Shown here piece after piece: positions 26,091 to 34,379 of a DNA stretch of 64,000 nucleotides (the first letter of the stretch is position 1; the number at the start of each line of letters is the position of its first letter). The DNA is from Mycolicibacterium sp. 018/SC-01/001 (GTDB taxonomy: Bacteria > Actinomycetota > Actinomycetes > Mycobacteriales > Mycobacteriaceae): assembly GCF_007096635.1 (NCBI RefSeq), contig NZ_VKAA01000010.1, positions 124,001 through 188,000 of the forward strand. The letters are read 5' to 3'. The notes under the pieces were generated by a model that was not told where the DNA came from, did not search any database, and worked only from the letters and a program-made list of their open reading frames with translations. The translations under genes were made by a program, and so were the position numbers.

Positions 26091-26537
26091 TCAGGCCAGC
26101 GCCAGCGCAGTCAGCATCGCGCCGGAGGTGACGAGCAGCAGCGGCACCCGCAGCAGGTTGCGACGCGTCCAGCGCACCGCCGCGGCCTCGTCGACGTCAG
26201 CCGGGTCGGTGCGTTCGAACTCCGCGGCCCGCGGGACGAGGTCGAACAGCGCCCACAGCCGCATCGTGGCGTGGCTGACCAACGCCACCAGCAGAGGAAT
26301 CCCGATCGCAGCATCCCCCCACGTCAGAACCAGGGTGAGGATCAACAGCACCTCGAACACGACGGGCGCAGGCAGCCAGAACCGGACACGGGCGATACCG
26401 CCGTTGCGTGACTGGATCAGCCCGGGCCGCCGGGGCCAGTAGGGGTCGACGACGAGCGCCTCGTAGAGCGCGGCACCCAGGCAGATGCAGGCGGCCAGTG
26501 TGGTGGCGGCGAGCAGGACGAGCGTCGGGGTGGACAC
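26091..26537 (-). CDS. Four-helix integral membrane protein, function unknown
   Basis: A 148-residue protein with hydrophobic segments at about 4-25, 56-75, 78-95 and 128-147, and a conserved-looking first loop YEALVVDPYWPRRPGLIQ. This pattern resembles DUF1772 / anthrone-oxygenase-like membrane proteins, but the identification is weak. A hydrophilic loop FERTDPADVDEAAAVRWTR follows the third segment. It is convergent with the enoyl-CoA hydratase (2 bp) and divergent from the epoxide hydrolase (32 bp). Confidence 0.7.
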   Translation of the reverse strand: MSTPTLVLLAATTLAACICLGAALYEALVVDPYWPRRPGLIQSRNGGIARVRFWLPAPVVFEVLLILTLVLTWGDAAIGIPLLVALVSHATMRLWALFDLVPRAAEFERTDPADVDEAAAVRWTRRNLLRVPLLLVTSGAMLTALALA

Positions 26538-26569
26538 GAGTCCCGATTATCCCGGTGCCAGGATGAGTC

Positions 26570-27673
26570 ATGCCCGCCGTCACCCCCTTCCGCATCGCGA
26601 TCCCCGACGCCGACCTCGCCGATCTGCAGGAGCGGTTACGCAAGACCCGGTGGCCCGAACGCGAGTGCGTCGACGACTGGAGCCAGGGCCTGCCGCTGTC
26701 CTATGCGCGTGAGCTCGCCGACTACTGGCGCGACGAATACGACTGGCGGACAAGGGAAGCCGCACTGAATCGGTTCGACCAGTTCACCACCGAGATCGAC
26801 GGGCTCGCCATCCATTTCGTGCACCAGCGGTGCGGGCGCGCCGACGCGTTCCCGCTGCTGATCACCCACGGCTGGCCGGGATCGATCGTCGAGTTCACCA
26901 AGGTGATCGAGCCGCTCACCGCCGCCGGATTCGATGTGGTCTGCCCGTCGCTGCCCGGTTACGGCTTCTCGGGTAAGCCCACCTCGACGGGGTGGGGTAT
27001 CGAACGCATCGCGGCGGCGTGGGACGAGCTGATGGTCCGCCTCGGCTACCAGCGCTACGGGGCTCAGGGCGGAGACTGGGGGTCGGCGGTCACCACGCAG
27101 ATCGGCCGCAACCAGGGCCACTGCGTGGCCATCCACACCAACATGCCGATCGGCCGGCCGCCGAAAGATCTCTCCGATACCACCACCGAGGAACGCGAGG
27201 TCCTCGCGGCTTACGCCGAACACCAGCAGTGGGGCACCGGATATTCCAAGCAGCAGTCCACGCGCCCGCAGACGCTGGGCTACGGACTCACCGACTCCCC
27301 CGTCGGACAGATGGCGTGGATCGTCGAGAAGTTCTGGGCGTGGACCGACAGCGACGGCCATCCGGAGAACGTGCTCACCAAGGACGAGATGCTCGACAAC
27401 GTGATGCTGTACTGGCTGACCGCCAGTGCGACGTCGTCGGCGCGGCTGTACTGGGAGAGCTTCGGCTCGTTCCGCGATGCCGGCCGGGTCGAATTGCCCA
27501 CGGGCGTGGCGTCGTTCCCGAAGGAGATCCTGCGCTCGTCGCGGCGCTGGTGCGACGAGACCTACACCATCACCCGGTGGACCGACATGCCTCGCGGTGG
27601 TCACTTCGCGGCGTTCGAGCAGCCCGAATTGTTCACCGACGACGTCGCCGCGTTCTTCTCCGAGTTCCGCTGA
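26570..27673 (+). CDS. Epoxide hydrolase (EHN-domain alpha/beta hydrolase)
   Basis: A 367-residue epoxide hydrolase with the N-terminal EHN domain (about 1-90, including LRKTRWPERECVDDWSQG and ADYWRDEYDWR). The catalytic domain has ITHGWPGS oxyanion, nucleophile Asp169 in QGGDWGS, a ring-opening Tyr in SARLYWESF, and His345 in RGGHFAAFE. All catalytic residues are present. It should open an epoxide to a diol in xenobiotic or lipid metabolism. The start ATG precedes PFRIAIPDADLADLQ, the normal family beginning. It is monocistronic here. Confidence 0.94.
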   Translation: MPAVTPFRIAIPDADLADLQERLRKTRWPERECVDDWSQGLPLSYARELADYWRDEYDWRTREAALNRFDQFTTEIDGLAIHFVHQRCGRADAFPLLITHGWPGSIVEFTKVIEPLTAAGFDVVCPSLPGYGFSGKPTSTGWGIERIAAAWDELMVRLGYQRYGAQGGDWGSAVTTQIGRNQGHCVAIHTNMPIGRPPKDLSDTTTEEREVLAAYAEHQQWGTGYSKQQSTRPQTLGYGLTDSPVGQMAWIVEKFWAWTDSDGHPENVLTKDEMLDNVMLYWLTASATSSARLYWESFGSFRDAGRVELPTGVASFPKEILRSSRRWCDETYTITRWTDMPRGGHFAAFEQPELFTDDVAAFFSEFR

Positions 27674-27677
27674 GCGC

Positions 27678-28592
27678 CTAGTCGGCTTCGGAGGAACCAA
27701 GGCCAGCAAGGGTTTCGCGCGCCAACCGTGCGAGCTCTCTGGTCGCCGGCGACAGGATCGCCGACTCCTTCTGGATGAGCGCGACCGTGTCGTAGAGCGG
27801 CTCCTCCAGAGGCAGGTATCTCACGGCGGGCGGCGCGATCGCCGACGCCGCGACGGCCTTCGACACGACGGTCTCGCCGGCGCCCGCGGCAACCAGCTCG
27901 AGTGCAGTGTCGACCTGTTCGACCTCGATCACCGGCTCGAGCGCGAGGCCACGCAGCAGCGCGCGTTCCGCCAGCTGGCGGCGAGTGGGGTCACGCCATC
28001 CCGCGTGCGCGTCGTAGAGCACCAAGTTCGCGGCCACCATGTCCTCGATGGAGACCGGCCCGGTCCGCGACGGATCCGACGTCGCGTACACCACTTCGTC
28101 CTTCAGCAGCGGCGTCACCGAGAGATCGTGCGTGTCGACGGGCAGCACCACCAACCCTGCCTCGAGGGCGCCATCGCGAACCAGGTCGGCGACATCGGCG
28201 GAGTTGACCCCGATGACGCGCAGGCGCACGTTGGGGTAGCGGGCGTGGAACGACGTCACGAGATCCGCCATCGCATAGAACTTCGCGTTGCGCAGCAATC
28301 CGAAGGACGCCACGCCCCCCTGCAGTCCGGTGACCGCCTTGAGGGCCCGATCGGCACCATCAGCCGACGCCAGCGTCTGCTCGGCCAGCGGCATCAGCTC
28401 CTCTCCGGGGGTGGTGAGGATCAGCCGGCGTGCACCACGAACGAAAAGCGGTGTGCCATAGTGCTGTTCGATACGGCGGATGGTCTCGGAGACGGTCGGT
28501 TGCGACATGTGCAGTTCTCTGGCGGCCGCCGTGAACGACCCGCACTGCGCCGCCGTGACGAACACGCGCAGCTGGATGAGCGACAGCGCCAT
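27678..28592 (-). CDS. LysR-type transcriptional regulator
   Basis: A 304-residue LysR regulator. The winged HTH is at about 3-62: LIQLRVFVTAAQCGSFTAAA, then MSQPTVSETIRRIEQHYGTPLFVRG. The effector domain begins near 92 and ends with VSKAVAASAIAPPAVRYLPL. The ATG at 28592 is the first residue before LSLIQLRVF; a very long upstream extension on this frame runs antisense through the permease gene and is rejected. It is divergent from the APC permease with 108 bp between start codons, the classic LysR arrangement, so the permease, and perhaps the HisD-like/nitrilase genes, are likely targets. Confidence 0.92.
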   Translation of the reverse strand: MALSLIQLRVFVTAAQCGSFTAAARELHMSQPTVSETIRRIEQHYGTPLFVRGARRLILTTPGEELMPLAEQTLASADGADRALKAVTGLQGGVASFGLLRNAKFYAMADLVTSFHARYPNVRLRVIGVNSADVADLVRDGALEAGLVVLPVDTHDLSVTPLLKDEVVYATSDPSRTGPVSIEDMVAANLVLYDAHAGWRDPTRRQLAERALLRGLALEPVIEVEQVDTALELVAAGAGETVVSKAVAASAIAPPAVRYLPLEEPLYDTVALIQKESAILSPATRELARLARETLAGLGSSEAD

Positions 28593-28700
28593 AGCCAAAC
28601 ACGATAACACTCCTCGGTTTTCACAAGGTTGTCCTGTTGCGCAGCCGTTCATACGCTGACCCACATCGCGACCTCGCACCTGCAATCCAGGAGGATCACC

Positions 28701-30191
28701 ATGGACACCTCGGAGGAAGACCGCCAACTCGGCGAGCTGGGCTACACCCAGAGGCTCAGCCGTTCGGTGGGAGGAGTGTCGTCGTTCTTCCTCGGCTTCT
28801 CGGTCATCAGCGCCACGACGGCGGTGTTCTCCGGATTCGGATTCGGGCTGAGCACGGCGGGCCCGGCCTTCGTGTGGACCTTCCCGCTCGCCGTCGCCGT
28901 GTTCTTCGTGTGGGCGCTGATCGCCGCCGACCTGGTGGTCAAGCTCCCACTTGCGGGATATGCCTACCAATGGACCAGCCGACTGGTCAGCCCCCACCTG
29001 GGCTGGTTCACCGGCTTCGCAGGCGCCGTCGGATTCATCAGTGGCTTCACCGGCGTCGCGTTCGTGATGTCCGGATACATCGGTAGCGTGCTGGGGGTCG
29101 AGATGAGCACGCCTGCACAGATATTCACATCGATCGCCGTCGTGTTGGCGTGCGTCTTGATCAACGTCTACGGTGTGCGGCTGGCGACCATGCTCAACAA
29201 CATCGGCGTGGCGCTGGAACTGGTCGTGACGATCGGCGCGACTGCCTTCATCGCGATCGTCGCGTTCTTCGTCACCAACGAACACCAGGGCATCGAGTTC
29301 CTCTTCTCCGCCGGTGCCGCCGGCGACTCCACCTCCCCCTACGTCATCGTCTGGCTGACCGCCAGCCTCGGCTGTATCTTCGGACTGCTCGGCGTCGAGG
29401 CGGCCGCCGATGTGGCGGAAGAGACGAAGAACGCGCGCCGGACGATTCCGCGTACGATGTTCCTCGCCCTGGGGGTGGCGTCGGCGATCGAGTTCTTCAT
29501 GTACATCGTCTTCCTCTTGGTGATCAAGGACCCGGACACGTTGTCCGACAGCGCGTCACCCATCACCGACCTGTTCGCGCAGCAGGTGTCACCGTGGTTC
29601 TCGAAGCTGGTGATCGCCGTGGCACTGACCAACATCCTCGTGTGCGTGCTCGCGAGCATGCTCGTCGCCACACGCCTGGTGTACGCCCTGGGCCGCGACA
29701 ACATGCTTCCCGGGTCGCGATTGCTGCGACAGGTGTCCCCCACCCACAAGGTGCCGACGAACGCCGTGTGGGCAACGGGCCTCGTCTCGCTCGCCCTGCT
29801 GCTGTCCGCGCTCGCCAACGAGCAGACCTTCTCCTACATTGTCGGAATGTCTGCGCTCGGATTCTTCGGTGTCTACCTGCTCACGACGGCCGGACTCGTC
29901 CTCGCCAACGCACGCAACAGAATTCCGCAGGGCGCTCCGGGAGTCTTCGACCTCGGGCGCATGCGGCTGCCGGTGTACATCCTGGGCCTGGTGGTGTTCG
30001 GTTCCGTCATGTCGGCGCTGCTCTTCCTGCCCGACTTCCGCGCCAATGCCCTCGTGTTCGTCGTCACGATGGGGGTGGCCGCCGTCTGGTGGCTCGTCGT
30101 CCTGAGAGGGCGCATCGCCCGCTCCGAAGCAGGGCCGAAGTACGCCCTGGCCACAGCGGATCGGCAGGGTGCCACCGCGACGACGTCCTGA
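28701..30191 (+). CDS. APC-family amino acid/amine permease
   Basis: A 496-residue polytopic transporter with about 12 helices. The family start is LGYTQRLSRSVGGVSSFFLGFSVIS followed by the helix-1 break, and the conserved GVEAAADVAEETKNARRTIPR loop is near the middle, a hallmark of the APC amino-acid/choline/polyamine group. A strong ribosome site AGGAGG at 28689-28694 fixes the ATG at 28701. It is divergent from the LysR gene and is closed by a strong terminator hairpin. It probably imports an amino acid, amine or nitrogen heterocycle for the catabolic enzymes that follow; the substrate is not visible. Confidence 0.92.
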   Translation: MDTSEEDRQLGELGYTQRLSRSVGGVSSFFLGFSVISATTAVFSGFGFGLSTAGPAFVWTFPLAVAVFFVWALIAADLVVKLPLAGYAYQWTSRLVSPHLGWFTGFAGAVGFISGFTGVAFVMSGYIGSVLGVEMSTPAQIFTSIAVVLACVLINVYGVRLATMLNNIGVALELVVTIGATAFIAIVAFFVTNEHQGIEFLFSAGAAGDSTSPYVIVWLTASLGCIFGLLGVEAAADVAEETKNARRTIPRTMFLALGVASAIEFFMYIVFLLVIKDPDTLSDSASPITDLFAQQVSPWFSKLVIAVALTNILVCVLASMLVATRLVYALGRDNMLPGSRLLRQVSPTHKVPTNAVWATGLVSLALLLSALANEQTFSYIVGMSALGFFGVYLLTTAGLVLANARNRIPQGAPGVFDLGRMRLPVYILGLVVFGSVMSALLFLPDFRANALVFVVTMGVAAVWWLVVLRGRIARSEAGPKYALATADRQGATATTS

Positions 30192-30208
30192 CGTCCCTTC
30201 ACCGGCAC

Positions 30209-30246
30209 CGTCGAGGCCAAGACCCTGTCGGGTCTTGGCCTCGACG
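30209..30246 (+). terminator. Rho-independent terminator after the permease
   Basis: A perfect 17-bp stem, 30209-30225 with 30230-30246, carries a 4-base loop TGTC and is followed by CTTTT. The left arm is CGTCGAGGCCAAGACCC. It is the strongest intrinsic terminator in the window and separates the permease from the HisD-like gene, which therefore needs its own promoter. Confidence 0.92.
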
Positions 30247-30305
30247 CTTTTCCGACGCGCCAGCAATGCGCCGACGCATAGGTAAACCCTCTGACCCACC
30301 TCGGA

Positions 30306-30348
30306 AATCACGGTCTGGTCCGACGGCTGTGGGGTGCATACCGTGATT
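30306..30348. promoter_or_regulatory. Inverted repeat AATCACGGT upstream of the HisD-like gene
   Basis: A perfect 9+9 dyad, AATCACGGT at 30306-30314 and ACCGTGATT at 30340-30348, has a 25-base spacer and ends 3 bases before the chosen ATG. It may be an operator for the divergent-cluster regulator or an RNA hairpin covering the translation start. It is too far from the terminator to be part of it. Confidence 0.5.
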
Positions 30349-30351
30349 CTC

Positions 30352-31686
30352 ATGCGTTATTCGACTCCCCTTCTCGACCGCCTGCAGGGCAGGTACCGGC
30401 ACCTCAAGCGCCCGCTCGTCGACGCCCCGGCCGCGCAACGGGACCCGGCGGTGATCGACACCGTGACCTCGATGCTCGGCGACATCGAGGCCAGGGGTCT
30501 CGACGCCGTGCGGGATTACAGCCGGTCGCTCGACCACGACGACCGCGACGACTTCGAGCTGTCGCCGCACGACATCGCCACGAGCGGCGACCGTCTGCCC
30601 CGCGACCTCAGGGAGGCGATCGACCTGGGGTCGCAGCGCACCCGCGCGTTCGCGCAGGAGCAGCGCTCGCACCTCGTCGGCTTCGAGACCGAGCTGTGCC
30701 CCGGCCTGGTCACCGGGACGCGGTACGTGCCCGTGGCCCGTGTGGGCGCCTACCTGCCCGCCGGCCGCTTCCCGCTGACCGCGTCGGCGTTCATGACGGT
30801 GGGAGTCGCGAAGGTGGCCGGCGTGTCGACGGTGATCGCCTGCACGCCGCCCCAGCCCGGCGGTGGGGCGAACGATGCCGTCGTCTACGCGGCGCACATG
30901 TCGGGCGTCGACCGCGTCTTCGTGCTCGGAGGTGTGCAGGCGCTGGCCGCCATGGCATTCGGGCTCCTCGACGAGCTCCCCGTGGACATGCTCGTCGGTG
31001 CGGGCAACGCCTATGTCGCCGAGGCGAAGCGACAGCTGTTCGGGACCGTGGCCATCGACCTGCTGGCCGGCCCGTCGGAGGTCGCCGTGCTCTCCGACGA
31101 GACGGCCGACCCCGAGATCGTCGCCGCCGATCTGCTCGGACAGGCCGAGCACGGCACGAATTCACCGGCCGCCCTGGTCACCACGTCGGACGAGCACGGG
31201 CGCGCGGTGATCGCGGCGGTCGAGCGGCAGCTGGCGGACCTGTCCACCGAGCCGATCGCCGGGCCCGCCTGGCGGGACTTCGGTGTGGTGACGGTCGCCG
31301 ACGATCGTGAGACCGCCGCGTTGCTGATGGACGACCTCGCGCCCGAGCACCTGGAGATCATCACCGCCGACGACGACTGGTACCACGACCGGCTGCAGAA
31401 CTACGGGTCCGTCTTCCTCGGGCCGTGGAGCACGGTCGCCTACTCCGACAAGGGCATGGCAGGCACCAACCACGTCCTTCCGACTGCAGGTGGCGCGAAA
31501 CACAGTGCCGGACTATCGGTTTCGCGATACCTCAAACCGCTGACCTATCAGCGCGTGGCCCGGGAAGCGACGCCCGCGCTCGCCAACGCCGTCCAGGTCA
31601 TCGCCGACTCCGAGGGTATGGCCGCCCACAGCGCGACCGCCACGCGCAGACTGGCCACCTACGCCGAGACCGTCGGCGCGGAGTAG
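30352..31686 (+). CDS. Histidinol dehydrogenase-family oxidoreductase (HisD-like, probably catabolic)
   Basis: A 444-residue HisD-fold NAD enzyme that oxidises an alcohol to an acid. Seen are VARVGAYLPAGRFPLTASAF, ELPVDMLVGAGNAYVAEAKRQLFG, DLLAGPSEVAVLSDE, the metal strip LLGQAEHGTNSP, DLAPEHLEI with the catalytic Glu-His pair, and MAGTNHVLPT followed by LSVSRYLKPLTYQR. It is not next to his genes but to a permease and a nitrilase, so it is likely a paralogue acting on another amino- or sulfo-alcohol, as in the HpsN group. The start is uncertain: ATG at 30352 or GTG at 30334; neither has a good ribosome site. The nitrilase follows 4 bases after the stop. Confidence 0.88.
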   Translation: MRYSTPLLDRLQGRYRHLKRPLVDAPAAQRDPAVIDTVTSMLGDIEARGLDAVRDYSRSLDHDDRDDFELSPHDIATSGDRLPRDLREAIDLGSQRTRAFAQEQRSHLVGFETELCPGLVTGTRYVPVARVGAYLPAGRFPLTASAFMTVGVAKVAGVSTVIACTPPQPGGGANDAVVYAAHMSGVDRVFVLGGVQALAAMAFGLLDELPVDMLVGAGNAYVAEAKRQLFGTVAIDLLAGPSEVAVLSDETADPEIVAADLLGQAEHGTNSPAALVTTSDEHGRAVIAAVERQLADLSTEPIAGPAWRDFGVVTVADDRETAALLMDDLAPEHLEIITADDDWYHDRLQNYGSVFLGPWSTVAYSDKGMAGTNHVLPTAGGAKHSAGLSVSRYLKPLTYQRVAREATPALANAVQVIADSEGMAAHSATATRRLATYAETVGAE

Positions 31687-31690
31687 GAGG

Positions 31691-32650
31691 ATGAGCGACA
31701 TGGATCAGACTCTCGTCGTCGGTGCCGTCCAGATGTCACCCGTCTTCCTCGACCGTGAGGCCACGCTGGACAAGGTCGTACGGTACGTCGACGAGGCCGG
31801 CGCCAGCGGGTGCCGTCTCGTCGCCTTCGGCGAGACGCTCGTGCCCGGCTACCCGTTCTGGCTGGGGCGCACCGACGGGGCGAAGTTCAACTCCGATCTC
31901 CAGCGGGACATCCATGCGCTCTACCTGAAAGAGGCCGTCCAGATCGAGGCCGGCCATCTCGACGGCGTGCGAGACGCCGCCCGCCGCAACGGGACGACGG
32001 TCGTGCTCGGCGTCGCCGAGCGCCCCGCCGACCGCGGCGGTCACAGCATCTACTGCTCGGCCGTGACGATCGACGCGCACGGCGAGGTGGCCTCCGTGCA
32101 CCGAAAGCTCACTCCCACCTACGAAGAGCGCCTGAGCTGGTCCACCGGTGACGGCCACGGACTCGTCACGCACGACCTGCCGCCGTTCACCCTGGGCTCG
32201 CTCAACTGCTGGGAGAACTGGATGCCGTTGTCGCGGACCGCGCTGTACTCGCAGGGCGAGGACCTGCACGTCGCGCTGTGGCCGGGCGATGTCTACGACA
32301 CCGCCGACGCCACCCGGTTCATCGCGCTGGAATCGCGCTCTTACGTCATCTCCGTGTCCGGTGTGCTGCGCCGCGAGCACGTCCCGGACTTCATGCCGGG
32401 CGCCGACATGATGCGCGAGGCCAGCGACGAACGCATCAGCTCCGGCGGGACGTGCATCGCCGCACCCGATGGCAGCTGGGTGGTCGAACCGATCGCCGAC
32501 ACCGAGGGCCTGACCGTCGCCACACTCGACCACGGCCAGGTGCGCCGCGAACGCCAGAACTTCGATCCCTCAGGCCATTACGGTCGTCCCGACGTGACCA
32601 GGCTCGTCGTCGACCGCCGGCGGCAGGCACTGGCGACCTTCACGGATTGA
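31691..32650 (+). CDS. Nitrilase-superfamily C-N hydrolase
   Basis: A 319-residue nitrilase. The catalytic triad is Glu48 in FGETLVPGYP, Lys139 in HRKLTPTYEER and Cys173 in LNCWENW. The strips GETLVPGYPFW and KLTPTYEERLSWS match branch-1 nitrilases (R-CN to acid) rather than amidases. It begins 4 bases after the HisD-like stop, with the AGGAGG ribosome site overlapping that stop codon, so the two are one operon. Together they suggest a route in which an alcohol is oxidised and a nitrile or amide is hydrolysed, with ammonia released. Confidence 0.93.
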   Translation: MSDMDQTLVVGAVQMSPVFLDREATLDKVVRYVDEAGASGCRLVAFGETLVPGYPFWLGRTDGAKFNSDLQRDIHALYLKEAVQIEAGHLDGVRDAARRNGTTVVLGVAERPADRGGHSIYCSAVTIDAHGEVASVHRKLTPTYEERLSWSTGDGHGLVTHDLPPFTLGSLNCWENWMPLSRTALYSQGEDLHVALWPGDVYDTADATRFIALESRSYVISVSGVLRREHVPDFMPGADMMREASDERISSGGTCIAAPDGSWVVEPIADTEGLTVATLDHGQVRRERQNFDPSGHYGRPDVTRLVVDRRRQALATFTD

Positions 32651-32658
32651 CCTCGGCG

Positions 32659-33096
32659 TCACCGGCGCCGGCGCGACAGCAAGCGGATCGCCTGCCACAA
32701 CGGCACACCCAGCCACACCAGTGTCAGTGCCACCCCGAGTCCGAGCGGATAGTCGCGGTCGAGGACGCTCGGGTTGTCGGGCTTGGCACCCGGTGTGTCG
32801 ACGACGGGCACGGCGAGAAGCACCAGGGTGACCGAGCACATCGCGGCGACGGCGACCGGTGGCCACCAGCGTCCGGTGATCAATCGCCGGGAGGTGTACC
32901 CCAGGGCTGCCGTCAACGGGGCGAACACGAAGTCGTGAACGATCACGCCCGCTGCCGCCCATATGCCCACGCGCACCAGCGCACTGACGGGAAGAGCCCA
33001 GAGCTGCCACGCGCCGTAGACACCGATGACGACGCCCATCGCCACCAGAGCCCATCGCGCGGCATTGACCCCGACCGTCTGCGGCACCCCGTTCAT
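32659..33096 (-). CDS. Small integral membrane protein next to the molybdopterin oxidoreductase
   Basis: A 145-residue protein with four hydrophobic stretches at about 13-35, 40-60, 85-105 and 117-135, and a His-Asp pair in GVIVHDFVFAPL. No family name is recognised. Its ATG overlaps the oxidoreductase stop by 4 bp (ATGA), so it is translationally coupled and may be a membrane subunit or assembly partner of that enzyme. It is convergent with the nitrilase gene (8 bp). Confidence 0.75.
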   Translation of the reverse strand: MNGVPQTVGVNAARWALVAMGVVIGVYGAWQLWALPVSALVRVGIWAAAGVIVHDFVFAPLTAALGYTSRRLITGRWWPPVAVAAMCSVTLVLLAVPVVDTPGAKPDNPSVLDRDYPLGLGVALTLVWLGVPLWQAIRLLSRRRR

Positions 33097-34247
33097 ACCT
33101 CGACCACCTCGATCCTCGTCAGCCATTTCGTCTGCAACACACCGGGTCTCGTCGCGGCGATGAGTCGACAGGGATAACCGTGGTCGAGATCGAGTTGCTC
33201 CCCGTTCAATCGCAGGGCGATCAGCGTCGCCGAATCACGGGCATGCCGCGCCGGCAGTGTCGTGCGCGAGTAGGGCCCCGGGGGCTCCAGCGAGATCATC
33301 CGAACGTCGGAGTCCGGCGAGCCGCCGACCGCCGCAACGAGTTCGGCCAGAGACACACCCGTCCACCGAGCGTTGACACTCCATCCCTCCACGCACGCGA
33401 TCGGCAGCTCGCGCGTCGATTGCGGCATGGCCTGCAGTTCGGCCACCGTGAAGCTGCGACTCGCACCCGGGCCGACGACCGTCAGCCGGTAGTCCGGCGA
33501 ACGGGCGGCCCGCACGACCCCAGCCGCGAGCGCCGTCCGATTCACGGGCACACCCTGGGGGCCGTCGCCGGAGCGCGGAGCCAGCACCGACACCCGCCGC
33601 AGCCACGGCACCGTCTGACCCGCGGTCGCGATGGTGGCCGCCGCAGTGGCCGCGGCGGCACCGAGGAGCACGCCGCGTCGCGTCAACCCGACAGCGCCGC
33701 CGCCGGCGACGTCGGCCGGGTCGACCGGCTCGCCGAGCGCGTGCCGGATGGTCGGAAGCTTGACGCCGACGTGCACCGCAATCGCGCCCACGGCCACCCA
33801 CGCCATCGCGTAATGCGCTGGTGGAAAGTAGAACTCGAACACGTACCACTGCGCAATGTTCAACAGCCCAGTGCTCAACTGGAAAATCATCGAGCCGACG
33901 AGCACGAGGATCGACAACCGTTCGAGTTGGCGGGTCGCACCTCCGATCACCGGGCGCTCGAACAGCTTCGGCCACACCGACCACAGTTTGACCACCAGCA
34001 GCGGGATCGCCGCGATACCGCTGATCACGTGCAGGCCCTGCGTGAACCGGTAGAGCCACACCGGCCGGGTCGGCCACCAGAACCACGGCTGCGGGTGCTG
34101 GATGAAGTGGCTGATGAGCCCGGTCGCCATGCACAGCGCGACGGCCACCCCCAGCCACATCCCGACCCGGACGGTCACCGCCGTACTGCGGGAATTCGAG
34201 AACCCACGTCGGCGCACCGTCATTCGCGCACCGGTATCCGACGACAT
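33093..34247 (-). CDS. Membrane-fused molybdopterin-dependent oxidoreductase (cytochrome b-like + SuoX/YedY fold)
   Basis: A 384-residue two-part protein. The N-terminal half (about 25-185) has four hydrophobic helices with His residues spaced for heme, e.g. ATGLISHFIQHPQ, FTQGLHVISG and FPPAHYAMAWVA, like a cytochrome b561/NarI-type anchor. The C-terminal half (about 210-384) is an oxidoreductase molybdopterin domain: LTRRGVLLG, SRSFTVAELQAMPQ, ELPIACVEGWSVNARWTGV with the molybdenum-ligand Cys of IACVEG, and HGYPCRLIAATRPG. The RRG segment resembles a Tat motif but is internal. The start at 34247 follows GGAGG; alternatives lie upstream. It is divergent from the TetR gene with two dyads between them. 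Confidence 0.85.
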   Translation of the reverse strand: MSSDTGARMTVRRRGFSNSRSTAVTVRVGMWLGVAVALCMATGLISHFIQHPQPWFWWPTRPVWLYRFTQGLHVISGIAAIPLLVVKLWSVWPKLFERPVIGGATRQLERLSILVLVGSMIFQLSTGLLNIAQWYVFEFYFPPAHYAMAWVAVGAIAVHVGVKLPTIRHALGEPVDPADVAGGGAVGLTRRGVLLGAAAATAAATIATAGQTVPWLRRVSVLAPRSGDGPQGVPVNRTALAAGVVRAARSPDYRLTVVGPGASRSFTVAELQAMPQSTRELPIACVEGWSVNARWTGVSLAELVAAVGGSPDSDVRMISLEPPGPYSRTTLPARHARDSATLIALRLNGEQLDLDHGYPCRLIAATRPGVLQTKWLTRIEVVEV

Positions 34248-34309
34248 GTCGCTGCCCACCTCCACGTCCCCGTACCGGGTGACCATTGGCGCCGGGCTCA
34301 GCACCGAAC

Positions 34310-34346
34310 TGTACTGAGCAATACAATCTGTGTACTTTGTAGTACA
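34310..34346. promoter_or_regulatory. Two TetR-type operator dyads between the Mo-oxidoreductase and tetR
   Basis: Two 16-bp dyads of the form TGTACT-N4-AGTACA: a perfect one at 34331-34346 (spacer TTGT) and a near copy at 34310-34325 (TGTACT, GAGC, AATACA). Their centres are 21 bp apart, two helical turns, so two dimers would sit on the same DNA face. They lie 34-70 bp before the TetR ATG and 63-99 bp before the divergent oxidoreductase start. They are very likely binding sites for the adjacent TetR protein. Confidence 0.75.
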
Positions 34347-34379
34347 GAAAGTCTGCACCGGCAAGGTGAGGAGGCGACC

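Noticed and set aside
28593..29285. Long N-terminal extension of the LysR gene
   Set aside because: It runs through the permease coding region on the opposite strand; the LysR HTH starts right at the ATG at 28592.
30352..31686. Assignment as the biosynthetic hisD
   Set aside because: No his operon genes are near and the partner genes are a nitrilase and a permease; only a search of the whole genome for another hisD would settle it, so no symbol was given.
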